DNA of 43,752 nucleotides from an uncultured Bacteroidota bacterium (GTDB taxonomy: Bacteria; Bacteroidota; Bacteroidia; Flavobacteriales; Flavobacteriaceae). Shown one piece after another: positions 23,096 through 32,073 of the stretch. The DNA is taken from positions 1-43,752 of the forward strand of contig CAILWV010000041.1 in the NCBI GenBank assembly GCA_903838055.1, in the 5' to 3' direction. The notes under the pieces were generated by a model. The model saw only the letters and a program-made list of their open reading frames with translations. It was not told the DNA's origin and did no database searches. Both the position numbers and the translations under genes were made by a program. How positions within the stretch are numbered: position 1 is the first letter of the stretch; every line of letters begins with the position of its first letter.

Positions 23096-24673
23096 ATGGT
23101 ACAAGCAGATGATTTAGTAGAATATGGCTACAGGAGGGTTATTATCACAATAACAGCAGTACTTTGTGCTTTGTTGGAAATTGTAGATACTACCATTGTA
23201 AATGTGGCGCTAACCAACATGCGAGGCAGTCTTGGTGCTACACTTACCGATGTGGCTTGGGTAATTACCGCTTATGCAATTGCCAACGTAATTGTGATTC
23301 CAATGACGAGTTGGTTATCGCAACAATTCGGGCGAAGAAATTACTTTGCGTTTTCCATCATATTATTTACAGTAGCGTCTTTTCTTTGCGGAAACGCCAC
23401 GAATATATGGGAATTAGTTGCTTTTAGATTTATTCAAGGTCTTGGTGGCGGTGCTTTATTAGTTACTGCACAAACCATCATTACTGAAAGTTATCCTACT
23501 GCCAAACGTGGAATGGCGCAAGCAATTTACGGCATGGGTGTTATTGTGGGCCCTACATTAGGACCGCCTTTAGGTGGATATATTGTGGATCACTTTTCTT
23601 GGCCTTTTATTTTTTATATAAACATTCCTATCGGAATTGTAGCAACAATTCTTACTTTAAGTTTTGTTAGAAGTCCAAAATACGGAGAAAAACTAAAAGC
23701 TAACCAAGTAGATTGGTGGGGAATATTTTTCTTGGCTTCATTTATCGGTTCCTTACAATTTGTCCTAGAACACGGACAACAAGACGATTGGTTCAACGAT
23801 AATTTAATTGTAAGCTTGAGTATAGTTTCCTTATTTGGATTATTAGCTTTTGTATGGAGACAATTGAATTATAAATTTCCAATTGTGAATTTGGGAGTTC
23901 TTAAAGATGGAAATTTAAGAATAGGAATTCTAATGTCTTTCATTTTAGGATTTGGACTTTACGGATCTACCTTAATAATTCCAATTTACACGCAATCCAT
24001 TTTAGGGTGGACAGCTACAGATGCAGGATTATTGTTAATTCCGGGGTCAATCACTACCGCTTTCATGATGCCGTTTATCGGTAAGATGATTCAAAAAGGA
24101 GTTCCTCAAGGTTATATGGTTGGTGTAGGATTTGTAATTTTCTTTCTGTTCACCTTCTTAATGCGAAATGCCATGACACCTGACACTGGTGTTGAACACT
24201 TCTTTTGGCCGTTAATATTAAGAGGAATTGGTATGGGGTTACTTTTTGTACCTATCACTACCCTATCTCTTTCTACATTGAAAGGAAAAAATATTGGCGA
24301 GGGTGCTGCTTTTACAGGTATGATGCGTCAACTTGGAGGGTCTTTTGGAATTGCAATTATCACAACATTTATTACGCGTTTATCACAAAAACATAGAGTA
24401 GATTTATTAGCTCACTTTGACGGAAGTCGATTAGAAGTGCAGCAACGGGTATTGCTTCTCCAAAAAGGTTTTATGTCTAAAGGATTTAGTGCTAATGAAG
24501 CCTTAAAAAAAGCCTATCAAGTCTTAGACTATTCGGTTATGAAACAAAGTACCGTATTGTCGTATATGGATATTTTTATGTCACTTGGATTACTGTTTTT
24601 ATTTTGCATACCGATTATATTCTTAATCAAAAAAGCAAAAAGCACTATTAATCCTGCTGATGCAATGCATTAA
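23096..24673 (+). CDS. EmrB-type MFS drug transporter (DHA2, 14 helices)
   Basis: 525 residues, about 14 hydrophobic segments, as expected for the DHA2 family of the major facilitator superfamily. The signatures are LEIVDTTIVNVALTNMRGSLGATLTDVAWVITAYAIANVIVIPMTSWLSQQFGRRNYF in the first helices, with the antiporter motif A-like QFGRRNYF, then QGLGGGALLVTAQTII and MGVIVGPTLGPPLGGYIVDHFSWPFIFYINIPIG (motif C). It exports lipophilic compounds against protons through the TolC channel together with the EmrA-like adaptor. Last gene of the efflux operon, with a strong bidirectional terminator behind it. Confidence 0.95.
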   Translation: MVQADDLVEYGYRRVIITITAVLCALLEIVDTTIVNVALTNMRGSLGATLTDVAWVITAYAIANVIVIPMTSWLSQQFGRRNYFAFSIILFTVASFLCGNATNIWELVAFRFIQGLGGGALLVTAQTIITESYPTAKRGMAQAIYGMGVIVGPTLGPPLGGYIVDHFSWPFIFYINIPIGIVATILTLSFVRSPKYGEKLKANQVDWWGIFFLASFIGSLQFVLEHGQQDDWFNDNLIVSLSIVSLFGLLAFVWRQLNYKFPIVNLGVLKDGNLRIGILMSFILGFGLYGSTLIIPIYTQSILGWTATDAGLLLIPGSITTAFMMPFIGKMIQKGVPQGYMVGVGFVIFFLFTFLMRNAMTPDTGVEHFFWPLILRGIGMGLLFVPITTLSLSTLKGKNIGEGAAFTGMMRQLGGSFGIAIITTFITRLSQKHRVDLLAHFDGSRLEVQQRVLLLQKGFMSKGFSANEALKKAYQVLDYSVMKQSTVLSYMDIFMSLGLLFLFCIPIIFLIKKAKSTINPADAMH

Positions 24674-24674
24674 T

Positions 24675-24709
24675 AAAAAAAACTCTGAAGCAACTTCAGA
24701 GTTTTTTTT
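24675..24709. terminator. Bidirectional terminator between emrB-like and yaaA genes
   Basis: Stem AACTCTGAAG / CTTCAGAGTT (arms 24681-24690 and 24694-24703, loop CAA) is flanked by an A run on the left and a T run on the right, so it can end transcripts from both convergent genes. Confidence 0.92.
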
Positions 24710-25469
24710 ACCTCGTAAAAACCAACCTATCCCCTTTACTCAAATTAGAATCAAAAGCATAACCTTCATAATTAAATCCTTTTAAATCATCAATAGTTTT
24801 GGAATTGGTATCGAGGATATAACGCACCATCATTCCCCTAGCCTTTTTGGCGAAGAAACTTATTATCTTTAGTTTGCCGTCTTTGTAATCTTTAAATTCC
24901 GGAGTGATAACGGGCACTTTCAATTTCTTCACATCTACAGCATCAAAATATTCATTGCTGGCAAGATTTACAAATAATTCGTCTTTTTCCAATTGCGAAT
25001 TTAACTCTTTGGTTATCGTTGCTTTCCAGAATTCATATAAATTTTTATTTTTCCCTACCGGCAGTTTGGTTCCCATTTCCAATCGATAAGGCTGCATTAA
25101 ATCTAATGGTTTTAATAATCCATACAAACCCGAGAGAATCCGTAATTGGTCTTGCAAAAGGTTTATTTTTTCTTCCGATAAAGAATAAGCATCCAATCCA
25201 ACATATACTTCGCCACTAAAAGCATAAATAGCAGCACGCCCATTTTCGGGAGTAATTTCAGCAACATTTCTCTCTTGATTGCGTTGCCAATTCAAATCGG
25301 ACAATTTATCTGAAATATCCATTAATTCGGATAATTGTTTTGGCTTTTTTTTCTTTAGTACTTTATCAATTGCTAGGGATTGCTTTTGAAAATTATATTC
25401 CGAATATAAATTAATCGGTAACGGACTTTCAAAATCTAGAGATTTAGCTGGAGAAATGACAATTTTCAT
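24708..25469 (-). CDS. yaaA: YaaA family peroxide stress protein
   Basis: 253 residues from the ATG at 25469; the frame is open 31 codons further, but the family begins MKIVISPAKSLDFESPLP and the -7 box at 25490-25497 lies inside that extension. Other family segments are LSELMDISDKLSDLNWQRN, AIYAFSGEVYVGLDAYSLSEEKINLLQDQLRILSGLYGLLKPLDLMQPYRLEMGTKL, NLASNEYFDAVDVKKL and FFAKKARGMMVRYI near the end. In E. coli YaaA lowers free iron during peroxide stress and protects DNA; structurally it is a DNA-binding HhH-like fold. It ends at a terminator shared with the efflux operon. Confidence 0.94.
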   Translation of the reverse strand: MKIVISPAKSLDFESPLPINLYSEYNFQKQSLAIDKVLKKKKPKQLSELMDISDKLSDLNWQRNQERNVAEITPENGRAAIYAFSGEVYVGLDAYSLSEEKINLLQDQLRILSGLYGLLKPLDLMQPYRLEMGTKLPVGKNKNLYEFWKATITKELNSQLEKDELFVNLASNEYFDAVDVKKLKVPVITPEFKDYKDGKLKIISFFAKKARGMMVRYILDTNSKTIDDLKGFNYEGYAFDSNLSKGDRLVFTR

Positions 25470-25489
25470 AGCAAATGGGTTTGAAATTT

Positions 25490-25497
25490 CAAAAATA
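25490..25497 (-). promoter_or_regulatory. -7 promoter box TATTTTTG of yaaA
   Basis: TAnnTTTG on the minus strand 20 bases before the ATG at 25469; its position excludes the longer reading frame. Confidence 0.6.
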
Positions 25498-25592
25498 CAA
25501 ATTCCTTTTTCAGAATGCAAGAAGGGTTTATTGGAAAACAAAATCTTATCAACAATTAGCAAATCAAAATTCGTTATTCCTAATTAATATTT

Positions 25593-25600
25593 TACATTTG
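25593..25600 (+). promoter_or_regulatory. -7 promoter box TACATTTG of the pRiA4b-like gene
   Basis: TAnnTTTG match 24 bases before the ATG at 25625, supporting this start over upstream in-frame codons. Confidence 0.6.
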
Positions 25601-25624
25601 ACGTCTCAAATAAAATTACAACCT

Positions 25625-26170
25625 ATGGTCTATAAATTTAGAGTAATTCTAGATGCAGAAGAAGATGTTTTTAGAGATATCGCCATTCTAGAAAGTGACA
25701 CTTTAGAAGATTTACACAATGCAATAGTTAATGCTTTTGGCTTTGACGGATTGGAAGTTGCCTCGTTTTATACTTGCGACGACACCTGGAATCAGGAAGA
25801 TGAAATACCAATGTTTGACTCTGGTGACATCCCTGGTGAAAACAAAATAATGAGTGATTATACCTTAGATGCTATTTTGGATGCCGAAAACACTAAGATA
25901 CTTTATGTGTATGATTTCATTAACATGTGGACATTCCTTGTGGAGCTTGCAGCAATTGAAGAAACGGAAGAAGTTGGAGTTATCTATCCGAATTTAATGT
26001 TTTCTCATGGAGAAATGCCTGCTGAAGCAATGGAAAAACACTTTGTTTCTGATTTAGAGGAAGAAGAAAATTACAATGAATTTGAAGACGATTTAGATGA
26101 AGACGATCTAGATATGTTTAGTGGCGACGATAGTTTTGAAGATTACGGATTTGAGGAGAATTGGAATTGA
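25625..26170 (+). CDS. pRiA4b ORF-3-like / IS1096 passenger TnpR-like family protein
   Basis: 181 residues from the ATG at 25625. The fold signature of this family is MVYKFRVILDAEEDVFRDIAILESDTLEDLHNAIVNAFGFDGLEVASFYTCDDTWNQEDEI near 1-60, followed by LDAILDAENTKILYVYDFINMWTFLVELAAIEE near 80-115. The C-terminal 50 residues are almost entirely D and E with a few aromatics (EEENYNEFEDDLDEDDLDMF). Despite the name, there is no resolvase here; the family is widespread and of unknown role. The acidic tail suggests binding to a basic partner. It is transcribed from its own promoter; the S23-type gene follows 83 bases later. Confidence 0.9.
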   Translation: MVYKFRVILDAEEDVFRDIAILESDTLEDLHNAIVNAFGFDGLEVASFYTCDDTWNQEDEIPMFDSGDIPGENKIMSDYTLDAILDAENTKILYVYDFINMWTFLVELAAIEETEEVGVIYPNLMFSHGEMPAEAMEKHFVSDLEEEENYNEFEDDLDEDDLDMFSGDDSFEDYGFEENWN

Positions 26171-26173
26171 TTC

Positions 26174-26639
26174 TATTTAGGTTCTGAGGATTTAAGATTC
26201 TTAGGTTCTAAGGTTTTTTTTGTATATTTAATTGAACTTTAAAAATACAAATCATGAGCAATTTTCGAAAACTTCTCATTTGGCAAAAAGCCATGAATTT
26301 AGTAACATCAACATACCAACACACTAAACAATTTCCAAAAGAAGAAATTTTCGGATTATCTTCACAAATAAGAAGAAGCGCTATTTCTGTTCCTAGCAAT
26401 ATTGCAGAAGGTTTTGGAAGAGACAGCAACAAAGAATACCTACGATTTTTAAATGTGTCAATTAGTTCTTTATTTGAATTTCAAACACAATTAGAAATCG
26501 CTAAAAACATTGACTATTTAAAAGAAGTAGAATTTATAAACCTATACGAGGAAAGTCGAGAGTTAGAAAGAATGTTAGTTTCCTTCATTAACAAAATTAA
26601 AGAACGAAACTAAAACCTTAGAAACTCAGAACCTAAATA
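26174..26639. repeat. Inverted repeats framing the four-helix-bundle gene
   Basis: TATTTAGGTTCTGAG (26174-26188) and TTCTAAGGTTTT (26206-26217) on the left are matched in reverse complement on the right by AAAACCTTAGAA (26612-26623) and CTCAGAACCTAAATA (26625-26639). The left arm has about 17 extra bases between its two parts, which include a second TTAGGTTCT. The RNA could fold with the gene in the loop, the same arrangement as the intervening sequences of some 23S rRNA genes that encode S23 proteins. Confidence 0.75.
26254..26613 (+). CDS. Four-helix-bundle protein, S23/Avd family
   Basis: 119 residues. Typical family pattern: FRKLLIWQKAMNLVTSTYQHTKQFPKEEIFGLSSQIRRSAISVPSNIAEGFGR near 4-56, then NKEYLRFLNVSISSLFEFQTQLEIAKNIDYL and a final helix ELERMLVSFINKIKERN. 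S23 proteins were first found in intervening sequences of 23S rRNA genes, and a relative (Avd) is an accessory of diversity-generating retroelements. They form pentameric barrels with a basic surface. No reverse transcriptase is nearby, so a DGR role is unlikely. Inverted repeats surround the gene, suggesting it moves or is maintained as a unit. Its real function is unknown. Confidence 0.92.
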   Translation: MSNFRKLLIWQKAMNLVTSTYQHTKQFPKEEIFGLSSQIRRSAISVPSNIAEGFGRDSNKEYLRFLNVSISSLFEFQTQLEIAKNIDYLKEVEFINLYEESRELERMLVSFINKIKERN

Positions 26640-26657
26640 CCTTAGCAACTAAAAAAA

Positions 26658-27716
26658 ATGATTAACCTATTTAATACACACATCGAATCGTTATCCATCC
26701 ATAGAGTTGGAAATAAAAGCCGCAATGAAGCCATTTTCTTATCGGAAAACCCATATGGATTAAACGATGAAATTGTACCTATATTAAAAGAATATTTCTT
26801 TAAATCGTTTCGTGAAAAAGAAGAAAATTACTTCCAATTTGCACACGAAGTAGATTTAGAATACAACGATATGTTCAAATTAGCGACCGAGATTTTTACC
26901 AATCCAAGTTCGGTGCATGAAGTTTCTAAAAAAATCACGCAGCATCTTTTTGAGCAATCAAACCATCCGCACATTAAAAACGGAGAGGTTTACGTTACCT
27001 ATTTAACTAACGTTTCTATTGACAATAATGTTGTAGATGCAATTGGAGTTTTTAAAAGTGAATTGCGAACCGATTTTTTGCAATTTGAAGAAAAAGAAAG
27101 TAACTTAGAAATGGTACTTCAAGAAGGTATTAATTTGAATAAATTAGACAAAGGATGTTTAATTTTCAACCATAAAAAGGAAGAAGGTTATAAAATTCTT
27201 ACAATTGATAGTAACCGATACGATGCACGTTATTGGCTGGAGCATTTTCTTTCGGTTGATGCTTTTCAAGATGAAAACTTCATGACTAAAAAATACTTAA
27301 AATTCTGCCAAGAGTTTGCTAAAGAAGTAGTTTTTCCTGCCGAAGATAAAAAGCAAGAAGTAATGTTCATGAACCGTGCAGTAAATCATTTTGCTAAAAA
27401 CGATAATTTTGAGGAAACAGCTTTCTTAAATGATGTAATGGAGAACCCAGATTTGATTCCGGAATTTAAAAGTTACAAAGTAGATCGCGGCGAAAAGTAT
27501 AGCATTGAAGACGTTACTAATTTTCCAATTGCAAATGCAGCGGTTTCTGATGTCAGAAAGTCCATAAAAAATGTAATTAACTTAGACACACATATTCAAA
27601 TTAAATTGGATTTCATTAACCCAGAAAGTGCAGAAAAATTTATTGAAAAAGGTTGGGATGAAGAAAAACAAATGTATTACTATTTAGTATATTTCAATAA
27701 AGAGCAGAAGTCTTAG
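26658..27716 (+). CDS. Nucleoid-associated protein (YejK/NdpA family)
   Basis: 352 residues, full length for the family. N-terminus INLFNTHIESLSIHRVGNKSRNEAIFLSENPYGL; later FFKSFREKEENYFQFAHEVDLEYNDM, the strand HIKNGEVYVTYLTNVSIDNNVVDAIGVFKSE, and RYDARYWLEHFLSVDAFQDENFMTKKYLKFCQEF. These match the 37-kDa nucleoid-associated protein family. Some members occur next to defence genes, but here it is alone. In Flavobacteria the role is undetermined. It begins 18 bases after the right inverted repeat of the S23 unit and is followed by a strong terminator. Confidence 0.9.
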   Translation: MINLFNTHIESLSIHRVGNKSRNEAIFLSENPYGLNDEIVPILKEYFFKSFREKEENYFQFAHEVDLEYNDMFKLATEIFTNPSSVHEVSKKITQHLFEQSNHPHIKNGEVYVTYLTNVSIDNNVVDAIGVFKSELRTDFLQFEEKESNLEMVLQEGINLNKLDKGCLIFNHKKEEGYKILTIDSNRYDARYWLEHFLSVDAFQDENFMTKKYLKFCQEFAKEVVFPAEDKKQEVMFMNRAVNHFAKNDNFEETAFLNDVMENPDLIPEFKSYKVDRGEKYSIEDVTNFPIANAAVSDVRKSIKNVINLDTHIQIKLDFINPESAEKFIEKGWDEEKQMYYYLVYFNKEQKS

Positions 27717-27745
27717 TATTTAGTGTTTTAGGCATTAAAATTTAT

Positions 27746-27779
27746 TCCTCAATTGCAAAAACAATTGAGGATTTTTTTT
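27746..27779 (+). terminator. Intrinsic terminator of the nucleoid-associated protein gene
   Basis: Perfect 10-bp stem TCCTCAATTG (27746-27755) / CAATTGAGGA (27762-27771), loop of 6, followed by eight T. Confidence 0.92.
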
Positions 27780-27839
27780 GTTAAGATCTAAGGTTTAAAT
27801 TTCAAAAAATAATATCTTTATACATTAAAAATCATTCCA

Positions 27840-29675
27840 TTGCGGTTTTGTATTATTTTACTTATTTTTCTTTTTAGCTTTCAAAATCTGATGGCTCAAA
27901 TGGATATGTCATCTAAATCGGATAGTGTGTATAAAAGAATTGATGAATTTTCTCAACACAAGAAATTTTTCAAATTAATACACAAATTGATGTTTCAAAA
28001 CAGCACAAATTCAAGTATAAATAAAAAGCTACTAACTGATAGACAATTACAAATTGATTACGATCAATATAATTGCAAAATAATTAGAAACATTAATATT
28101 GAAACACTTGACCCTTTTGGGTTTTCGTCTGAAAATGAGAAAGAGATACCTCAAAATAAAAAAGAACGATTTGGTAATGCGTTACATTTAAAATCAAAAA
28201 ATTGGACCATTAGAAATTTTTTACTTTTTAAACAAAACCAAGAACTTGATCCATTAATAATTAAAGAATCCGAACGTTTAATAAGAGGCCAAAGATTTGT
28301 AGGGAGTGTTGTAATAAAACCAATTGCAATTGCAAACTGTACTGATTCTGTAGATGTTTCGGTACGGGTTTTAGACACTTGGAGTTCAACGATAACAGGT
28401 GCATATTCTAAAATTAAAGGTAATTTAGATTTTTCCGAACGTAACTTTTTTGGTCTTGGACATGAATTTGATTTCAATTATTTAAAAAACTTTAATAATA
28501 GTACTATTAACAATCATGGATATGATACAAAATACACTATTCCAAATTTTAAAAACACTTTCATAAACACAACGTTTTCATCTAAAAACGATTTAAATAA
28601 TAACACTTATAAAAATATTAAAATAGACCGCCCTTTCTATTCAACTCTTACAAAATGGGCTGGAGGAATTTACTATGATTATAGGGCTTACAGCCAAATC
28701 ATGACCGATACAAATGCTGTTGCTGCACCACAAAACTTTAAAATTAAAACCTATTCACTTTGGGGAGGGCATGCCTTTAATATATTTGGAAATCAAACTG
28801 AATTTGGAAGAACATCGCATCTAGTTTTTGCTACAGGATTTACTAATACCGCTTTTCTTGACAAACCTAGTATAGCATACGATCCGATACTTTTCTCTAA
28901 TTCTTCAAAATCAGTTTTAGCAACAATTGGAATTTCGAGTCAAAAGTATTTCAAAGACAAGTATTTATTTCGTTTTGGAACAATTGAAGATATTCCGTAC
29001 GGAAAAGTATTTTCAATTACAGGAGGAATTGAGAATAAAAACAATATAAATAGATCCTATTTTGGCGGAAGGTTTTCTTATGGAGATTATTTTAATTTTG
29101 GTTATTTACAAGCAAATATTGAGGCCGGAACTTTTGTTAATAATGGAAAATCAGAACAGAGTATTTATAAATTTGAGGTGAATTATTTCACACACTTATT
29201 TCCAATAGGAACCTGGAAATTTAGACAATTTATTAAACCCGTATTAGTCTTAGGAACTAACAGATTAAATTCGACACAAGATCGATTAAATTTAATTGAT
29301 GTTAATGGTATTCCGGGGTTTAACAGTGCTCCACTTATTGGAACCAAAAAATTCTTAACTACTTTTCAAACGCAATCCTACAACCAAAAAAATTGGTATG
29401 GATTTAATTTTAGTCCGTTTTTAAATTTTACTATCGGATTTCTAGACAAAGGCGATCAAAAATTTTTCAGCAATAAAATGTATTCTCAAATCGGTGTTGG
29501 AGTATTAATTAACAACAACTATCTAGTTTTTAGCAGTTTTCAATTTTCATTTTCTTACTATCCCTCATTACCAATTGACGGAAGTAACATCATTAAGACG
29601 AATACTTTTCAAAATTCAAATATAGAGTTCCATGATTTTCAAATAGGACAACCCTATGTAGTTCCTTACCAATAA
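27840..29675 (+). CDS. Outer membrane beta-barrel protein, BamA/TamA-like with POTRA-type domain
   Basis: 611 residues. The start is a TTG at 27840: it is needed for the signal peptide MRFCIILLIFLFSFQNLMAQ, which the first in-frame ATG would cut away. Residues about 75-170 look like a POTRA domain (YNCKIIRNINIETLDPFGF, NFLLFKQNQELDPLIIKESERLIRGQRFVGSVVI) as in BamA-family assembly factors. The rest, about 175-611, is a long series of alternating aromatic and polar residues typical of a transmembrane barrel, ending VVPYQ. Proteins of this kind in Bacteroidota are annotated as surface-antigen or BamA-like. Whether it assembles or exports anything is unknown. The DUF1275 gene follows 9 bases after its stop. 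Confidence 0.8.
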   Translation: MRFCIILLIFLFSFQNLMAQMDMSSKSDSVYKRIDEFSQHKKFFKLIHKLMFQNSTNSSINKKLLTDRQLQIDYDQYNCKIIRNINIETLDPFGFSSENEKEIPQNKKERFGNALHLKSKNWTIRNFLLFKQNQELDPLIIKESERLIRGQRFVGSVVIKPIAIANCTDSVDVSVRVLDTWSSTITGAYSKIKGNLDFSERNFFGLGHEFDFNYLKNFNNSTINNHGYDTKYTIPNFKNTFINTTFSSKNDLNNNTYKNIKIDRPFYSTLTKWAGGIYYDYRAYSQIMTDTNAVAAPQNFKIKTYSLWGGHAFNIFGNQTEFGRTSHLVFATGFTNTAFLDKPSIAYDPILFSNSSKSVLATIGISSQKYFKDKYLFRFGTIEDIPYGKVFSITGGIENKNNINRSYFGGRFSYGDYFNFGYLQANIEAGTFVNNGKSEQSIYKFEVNYFTHLFPIGTWKFRQFIKPVLVLGTNRLNSTQDRLNLIDVNGIPGFNSAPLIGTKKFLTTFQTQSYNQKNWYGFNFSPFLNFTIGFLDKGDQKFFSNKMYSQIGVGVLINNNYLVFSSFQFSFSYYPSLPIDGSNIIKTNTFQNSNIEFHDFQIGQPYVVPYQ

Positions 29676-29684
29676 AAATTAATT

Positions 29685-30419
29685 ATGTTTAAACATCAAG
29701 GTAAAACAAGAACACTAAAACACAATTTAAGAATTGCATCTTTATTATCGTTCGTGGCAGGAATTGTTAATGTAGCAGGATTTTTAGCAGTACAAAGATT
29801 AACAACAAATGTTACAGGACATTTTGCATTTTTTGTAGATGAAGTTTTTAAGTTGCATTTTTGGGAAGGATTTATTTACTTTTTATTTATATTTTTCTTT
29901 TTTTTAGGTTCGTTTGTTTCTAATTTTTTAGAAGAATTAATTTCTAGAAAAAATTCAAATTACATCTATGTTATTCCAACTATAATAGAAAGTTTAATAT
30001 TATTCTTTATTGCTGTTTTCGGGAAATTTCTTATATCAGATAATCCGAATTTAGTAGCATTTTCATTACTTTTTGCCATGGGACTACAAAATTCTTTAGT
30101 GACTACTATTTCAAATTCCACAGTAAGAACAACCCATTTAACAGGGCTTTTTACTGATTTAGGAATTGAATTATCACAACTTTTTTTTTATAAACAAAAG
30201 GAGCAAAAAGACAAATTACACTCTTCTATCAAATTGCGATTTACAATTATCAGTTTTTTCTTTTTTGGTGGAATTATTGGAGGTGTTTTTTATGCATCTT
30301 TAGGATTAAAAGTATTAATTATCGCAGGAAGTACCTTACTAATTGGAATTGCATATAGCGACTTGAAACTTAAATTAATTATTTTATGTCGTAAAATCAA
30401 ATCGGTAAATAACAAATAA
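29685..30419 (+). CDS. YoaK/DUF1275 family membrane protein
   Basis: 244 residues, about six hydrophobic segments. The family start is clear: LRIASLLSFVAGIVNVAGFLAVQRLTTNVTGHFAFFVDEVF near 15-55; later GLQNSLVTTISNSTVRTTHLTGLFTDLGIELSQLFFYK near 140-180. DUF1275 proteins are small inner-membrane proteins of unknown transport function. It begins 9 bases after the outer-membrane barrel gene, so the two are co-transcribed. A 163-base gap with no clear terminator separates it from the helicase gene. Confidence 0.92.
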   Translation: MFKHQGKTRTLKHNLRIASLLSFVAGIVNVAGFLAVQRLTTNVTGHFAFFVDEVFKLHFWEGFIYFLFIFFFFLGSFVSNFLEELISRKNSNYIYVIPTIIESLILFFIAVFGKFLISDNPNLVAFSLLFAMGLQNSLVTTISNSTVRTTHLTGLFTDLGIELSQLFFYKQKEQKDKLHSSIKLRFTIISFFFFGGIIGGVFYASLGLKVLIIAGSTLLIGIAYSDLKLKLIILCRKIKSVNNK

Positions 30420-30558
30420 ATTCATCTTCTATTACTTACAACTGGAGGCTACCTGGAAAAGTTAGTTATTTTAGTTGTGAAAATATTATTTATTGGAGTA
30501 ACTTCATCTTTTCCAATTTAACTCGAAATTGTCATTAAAACTCCAAAAAAGAATTCCC

Positions 30559-30566
30559 TACCTTTG
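30559..30566 (+). promoter_or_regulatory. -7 promoter box TACCTTTG of the helicase gene
   Basis: TAnnTTTG match 16 bases before the ATG at 30583. Confidence 0.6.
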
Positions 30567-30582
30567 CAAAAAATAATACGCA

Positions 30583-31929
30583 ATGAGTACTTTTGAGCAG
30601 TTCAACCTTCCTAAATCTTTACAAAAAGCAGTGGATGATTTAGGATTAACAACCCCAACCCCAATTCAGGAGAAATCCTTTTCATCAATCATGTCTGGGC
30701 GTGATGTAATGGGAATTGCGCAAACCGGTACTGGTAAGACTTTAGCGTACCTACTACCTTTATTAAAACAATGGAAATTCGTGCATACCGATTCAGCTCG
30801 ATTGGTAATATTGGTACCAACTAGAGAATTAGTAGTTCAAATTGTAGACGTTATTGAAAGTTTAACTAAATACATGTCGGTGCGAACCTTAGGTATTTAT
30901 GGAGGAGTAAACATCAACACCCAAAAGAAAGCCGTATATCAAGGAGTGGATATTTTGGTTGGAACACCCGGAAGAACGATGGATTTGGCACTTGATAATG
31001 TAGTGCGATTTGATTCACTTCAAAAATTAGTAATTGACGAATTTGACGAAATTCTTAATTTAGGTTTCCGCTTCCAAGTGACATCATTATTGACAATGAT
31101 GAAAAACAAGCGTCAGAATATATTATTCTCGGCAACCATGACCGATGATGTTGATGCGCTTTTAGAAGAATATTTTGAACTACCCGAAGAAATTACTTTG
31201 GCAGCATCTGGAACTCCTTTAGAAAAAATTGAACAATTGGGTTACTACACTCCCAATTTTTTAACTAAAATAAATCTGTTAAATCATATTTTAGCAACTG
31301 ATGAAAGTACTTCTCGTGTTTTGATTTTTGCAAATAATAAAAAAACTGTTGATTTAATTGCTAATAGTATTGAAGAAACTTATCCTGAACAATTTGGAGT
31401 AATCCATTCTAATAAATCACAAAATTACCGATTAAACACCATGGCTTCGTTTCAAGCGGGCGAATTAAGAGGTATTGTAACCACCGATGTAATGGCGCGT
31501 GGTTTGGATATTTCCGATGTTACCCATGTTATCAACTTTGAGTTTACTGAAATTCCGGAGCAGTACATTCACAGAATAGGTAGAACTGGTCGAGCCGATA
31601 AATCGGGAACTGCAATCAGTTTCATTAGTCCTAGTGAGGAAGAAATTCAAATTGAAGCCGAAGTATTAATGGAAAAAGAAATCGTCTTTTTAGATTTTCC
31701 AGAAGGAGTTGAAGTTGCCGTGAGATTATTAGAATTTGAAAAAGATAAAAAGAAAGTAAAACAACTTTTAAAACGGGTAAAAAAAGAAGGTGGAGAAGCA
31801 TTTCACGAAAAATCTAAGAAAAATCAGAAGGTTAATCTTGGAGGTCCTGCTAAAACTAAACCTAGAAAAACCGAATCTCGTAACCGTGGAGTTGAACGTA
31901 AAAGAGATGCAAAGAAGAAGAAAAAATAG
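30583..31929 (+). CDS. DEAD-box-type RNA helicase with DEFD in motif II
   Basis: 448 residues. ATP-dependent RNA helicase with Q motif (TPTPIQEKSF), motif I AQTGTGKT near 46-53, Ia VPTRELV, Ib GTPGRTMD, motif II DEFD at 150-153 in place of the usual DEAD, motif III SAT, motif V VTTDVMARGLD and motif VI HRIGRTGR. The C-terminal 60 residues are strongly basic (KKVKQLLKRVKKEGG to ERKRDAKKKKK) and probably bind RNA. Such helicases act in ribosome assembly or mRNA decay, especially in the cold. The DEFD change keeps the catalytic D-E pair, so activity should be retained. It is a single-gene unit with its own promoter and terminator. Confidence 0.94.
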   Translation: MSTFEQFNLPKSLQKAVDDLGLTTPTPIQEKSFSSIMSGRDVMGIAQTGTGKTLAYLLPLLKQWKFVHTDSARLVILVPTRELVVQIVDVIESLTKYMSVRTLGIYGGVNINTQKKAVYQGVDILVGTPGRTMDLALDNVVRFDSLQKLVIDEFDEILNLGFRFQVTSLLTMMKNKRQNILFSATMTDDVDALLEEYFELPEEITLAASGTPLEKIEQLGYYTPNFLTKINLLNHILATDESTSRVLIFANNKKTVDLIANSIEETYPEQFGVIHSNKSQNYRLNTMASFQAGELRGIVTTDVMARGLDISDVTHVINFEFTEIPEQYIHRIGRTGRADKSGTAISFISPSEEEIQIEAEVLMEKEIVFLDFPEGVEVAVRLLEFEKDKKKVKQLLKRVKKEGGEAFHEKSKKNQKVNLGGPAKTKPRKTESRNRGVERKRDAKKKKK

Positions 31930-31968
31930 TATTCAATAATTATTTTTTGCTGAAATAATTTAATAATC

Positions 31969-31999
31969 AAAACCTTCACATATGGAAGGTTTTTTTTTC
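31969..31999 (+). terminator. Intrinsic terminator of the helicase gene
   Basis: 9-bp stem AAAACCTTC (31969-31977) / GAAGGTTTT (31985-31993), loop of 7, followed by T. Confidence 0.9.
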
Positions 32000-32034
32000 G
32001 AGCTATAGAATAGACATTTTTCGTTTTATCAAAT

Positions 32035-32066
32035 TTTTAAACCTTTAAACTTTTAAACCTTTAAAC
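32035..32066. repeat. Tandem 16-bp direct repeat upstream of the BatA gene
   Basis: TTTTAAACCTTTAAAC occurs twice in perfect tandem (32035-32050, 32051-32066), just ahead of the -7 box at 32074. Each unit contains two TTTAAAC half-units, so the pattern is also an 8-base quasi-repeat. It covers the -33 region and could be a regulator site or a slippage-prone spot. Confidence 0.6.
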
Positions 32067-32073
32067 TTTTTAT

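Noticed and set aside
26254..26613. Diversity-generating retroelement (Avd-like protein)
   Set aside because: No reverse transcriptase and no template/variable repeat pair is present nearby; the S23 type without DGR is the common case.
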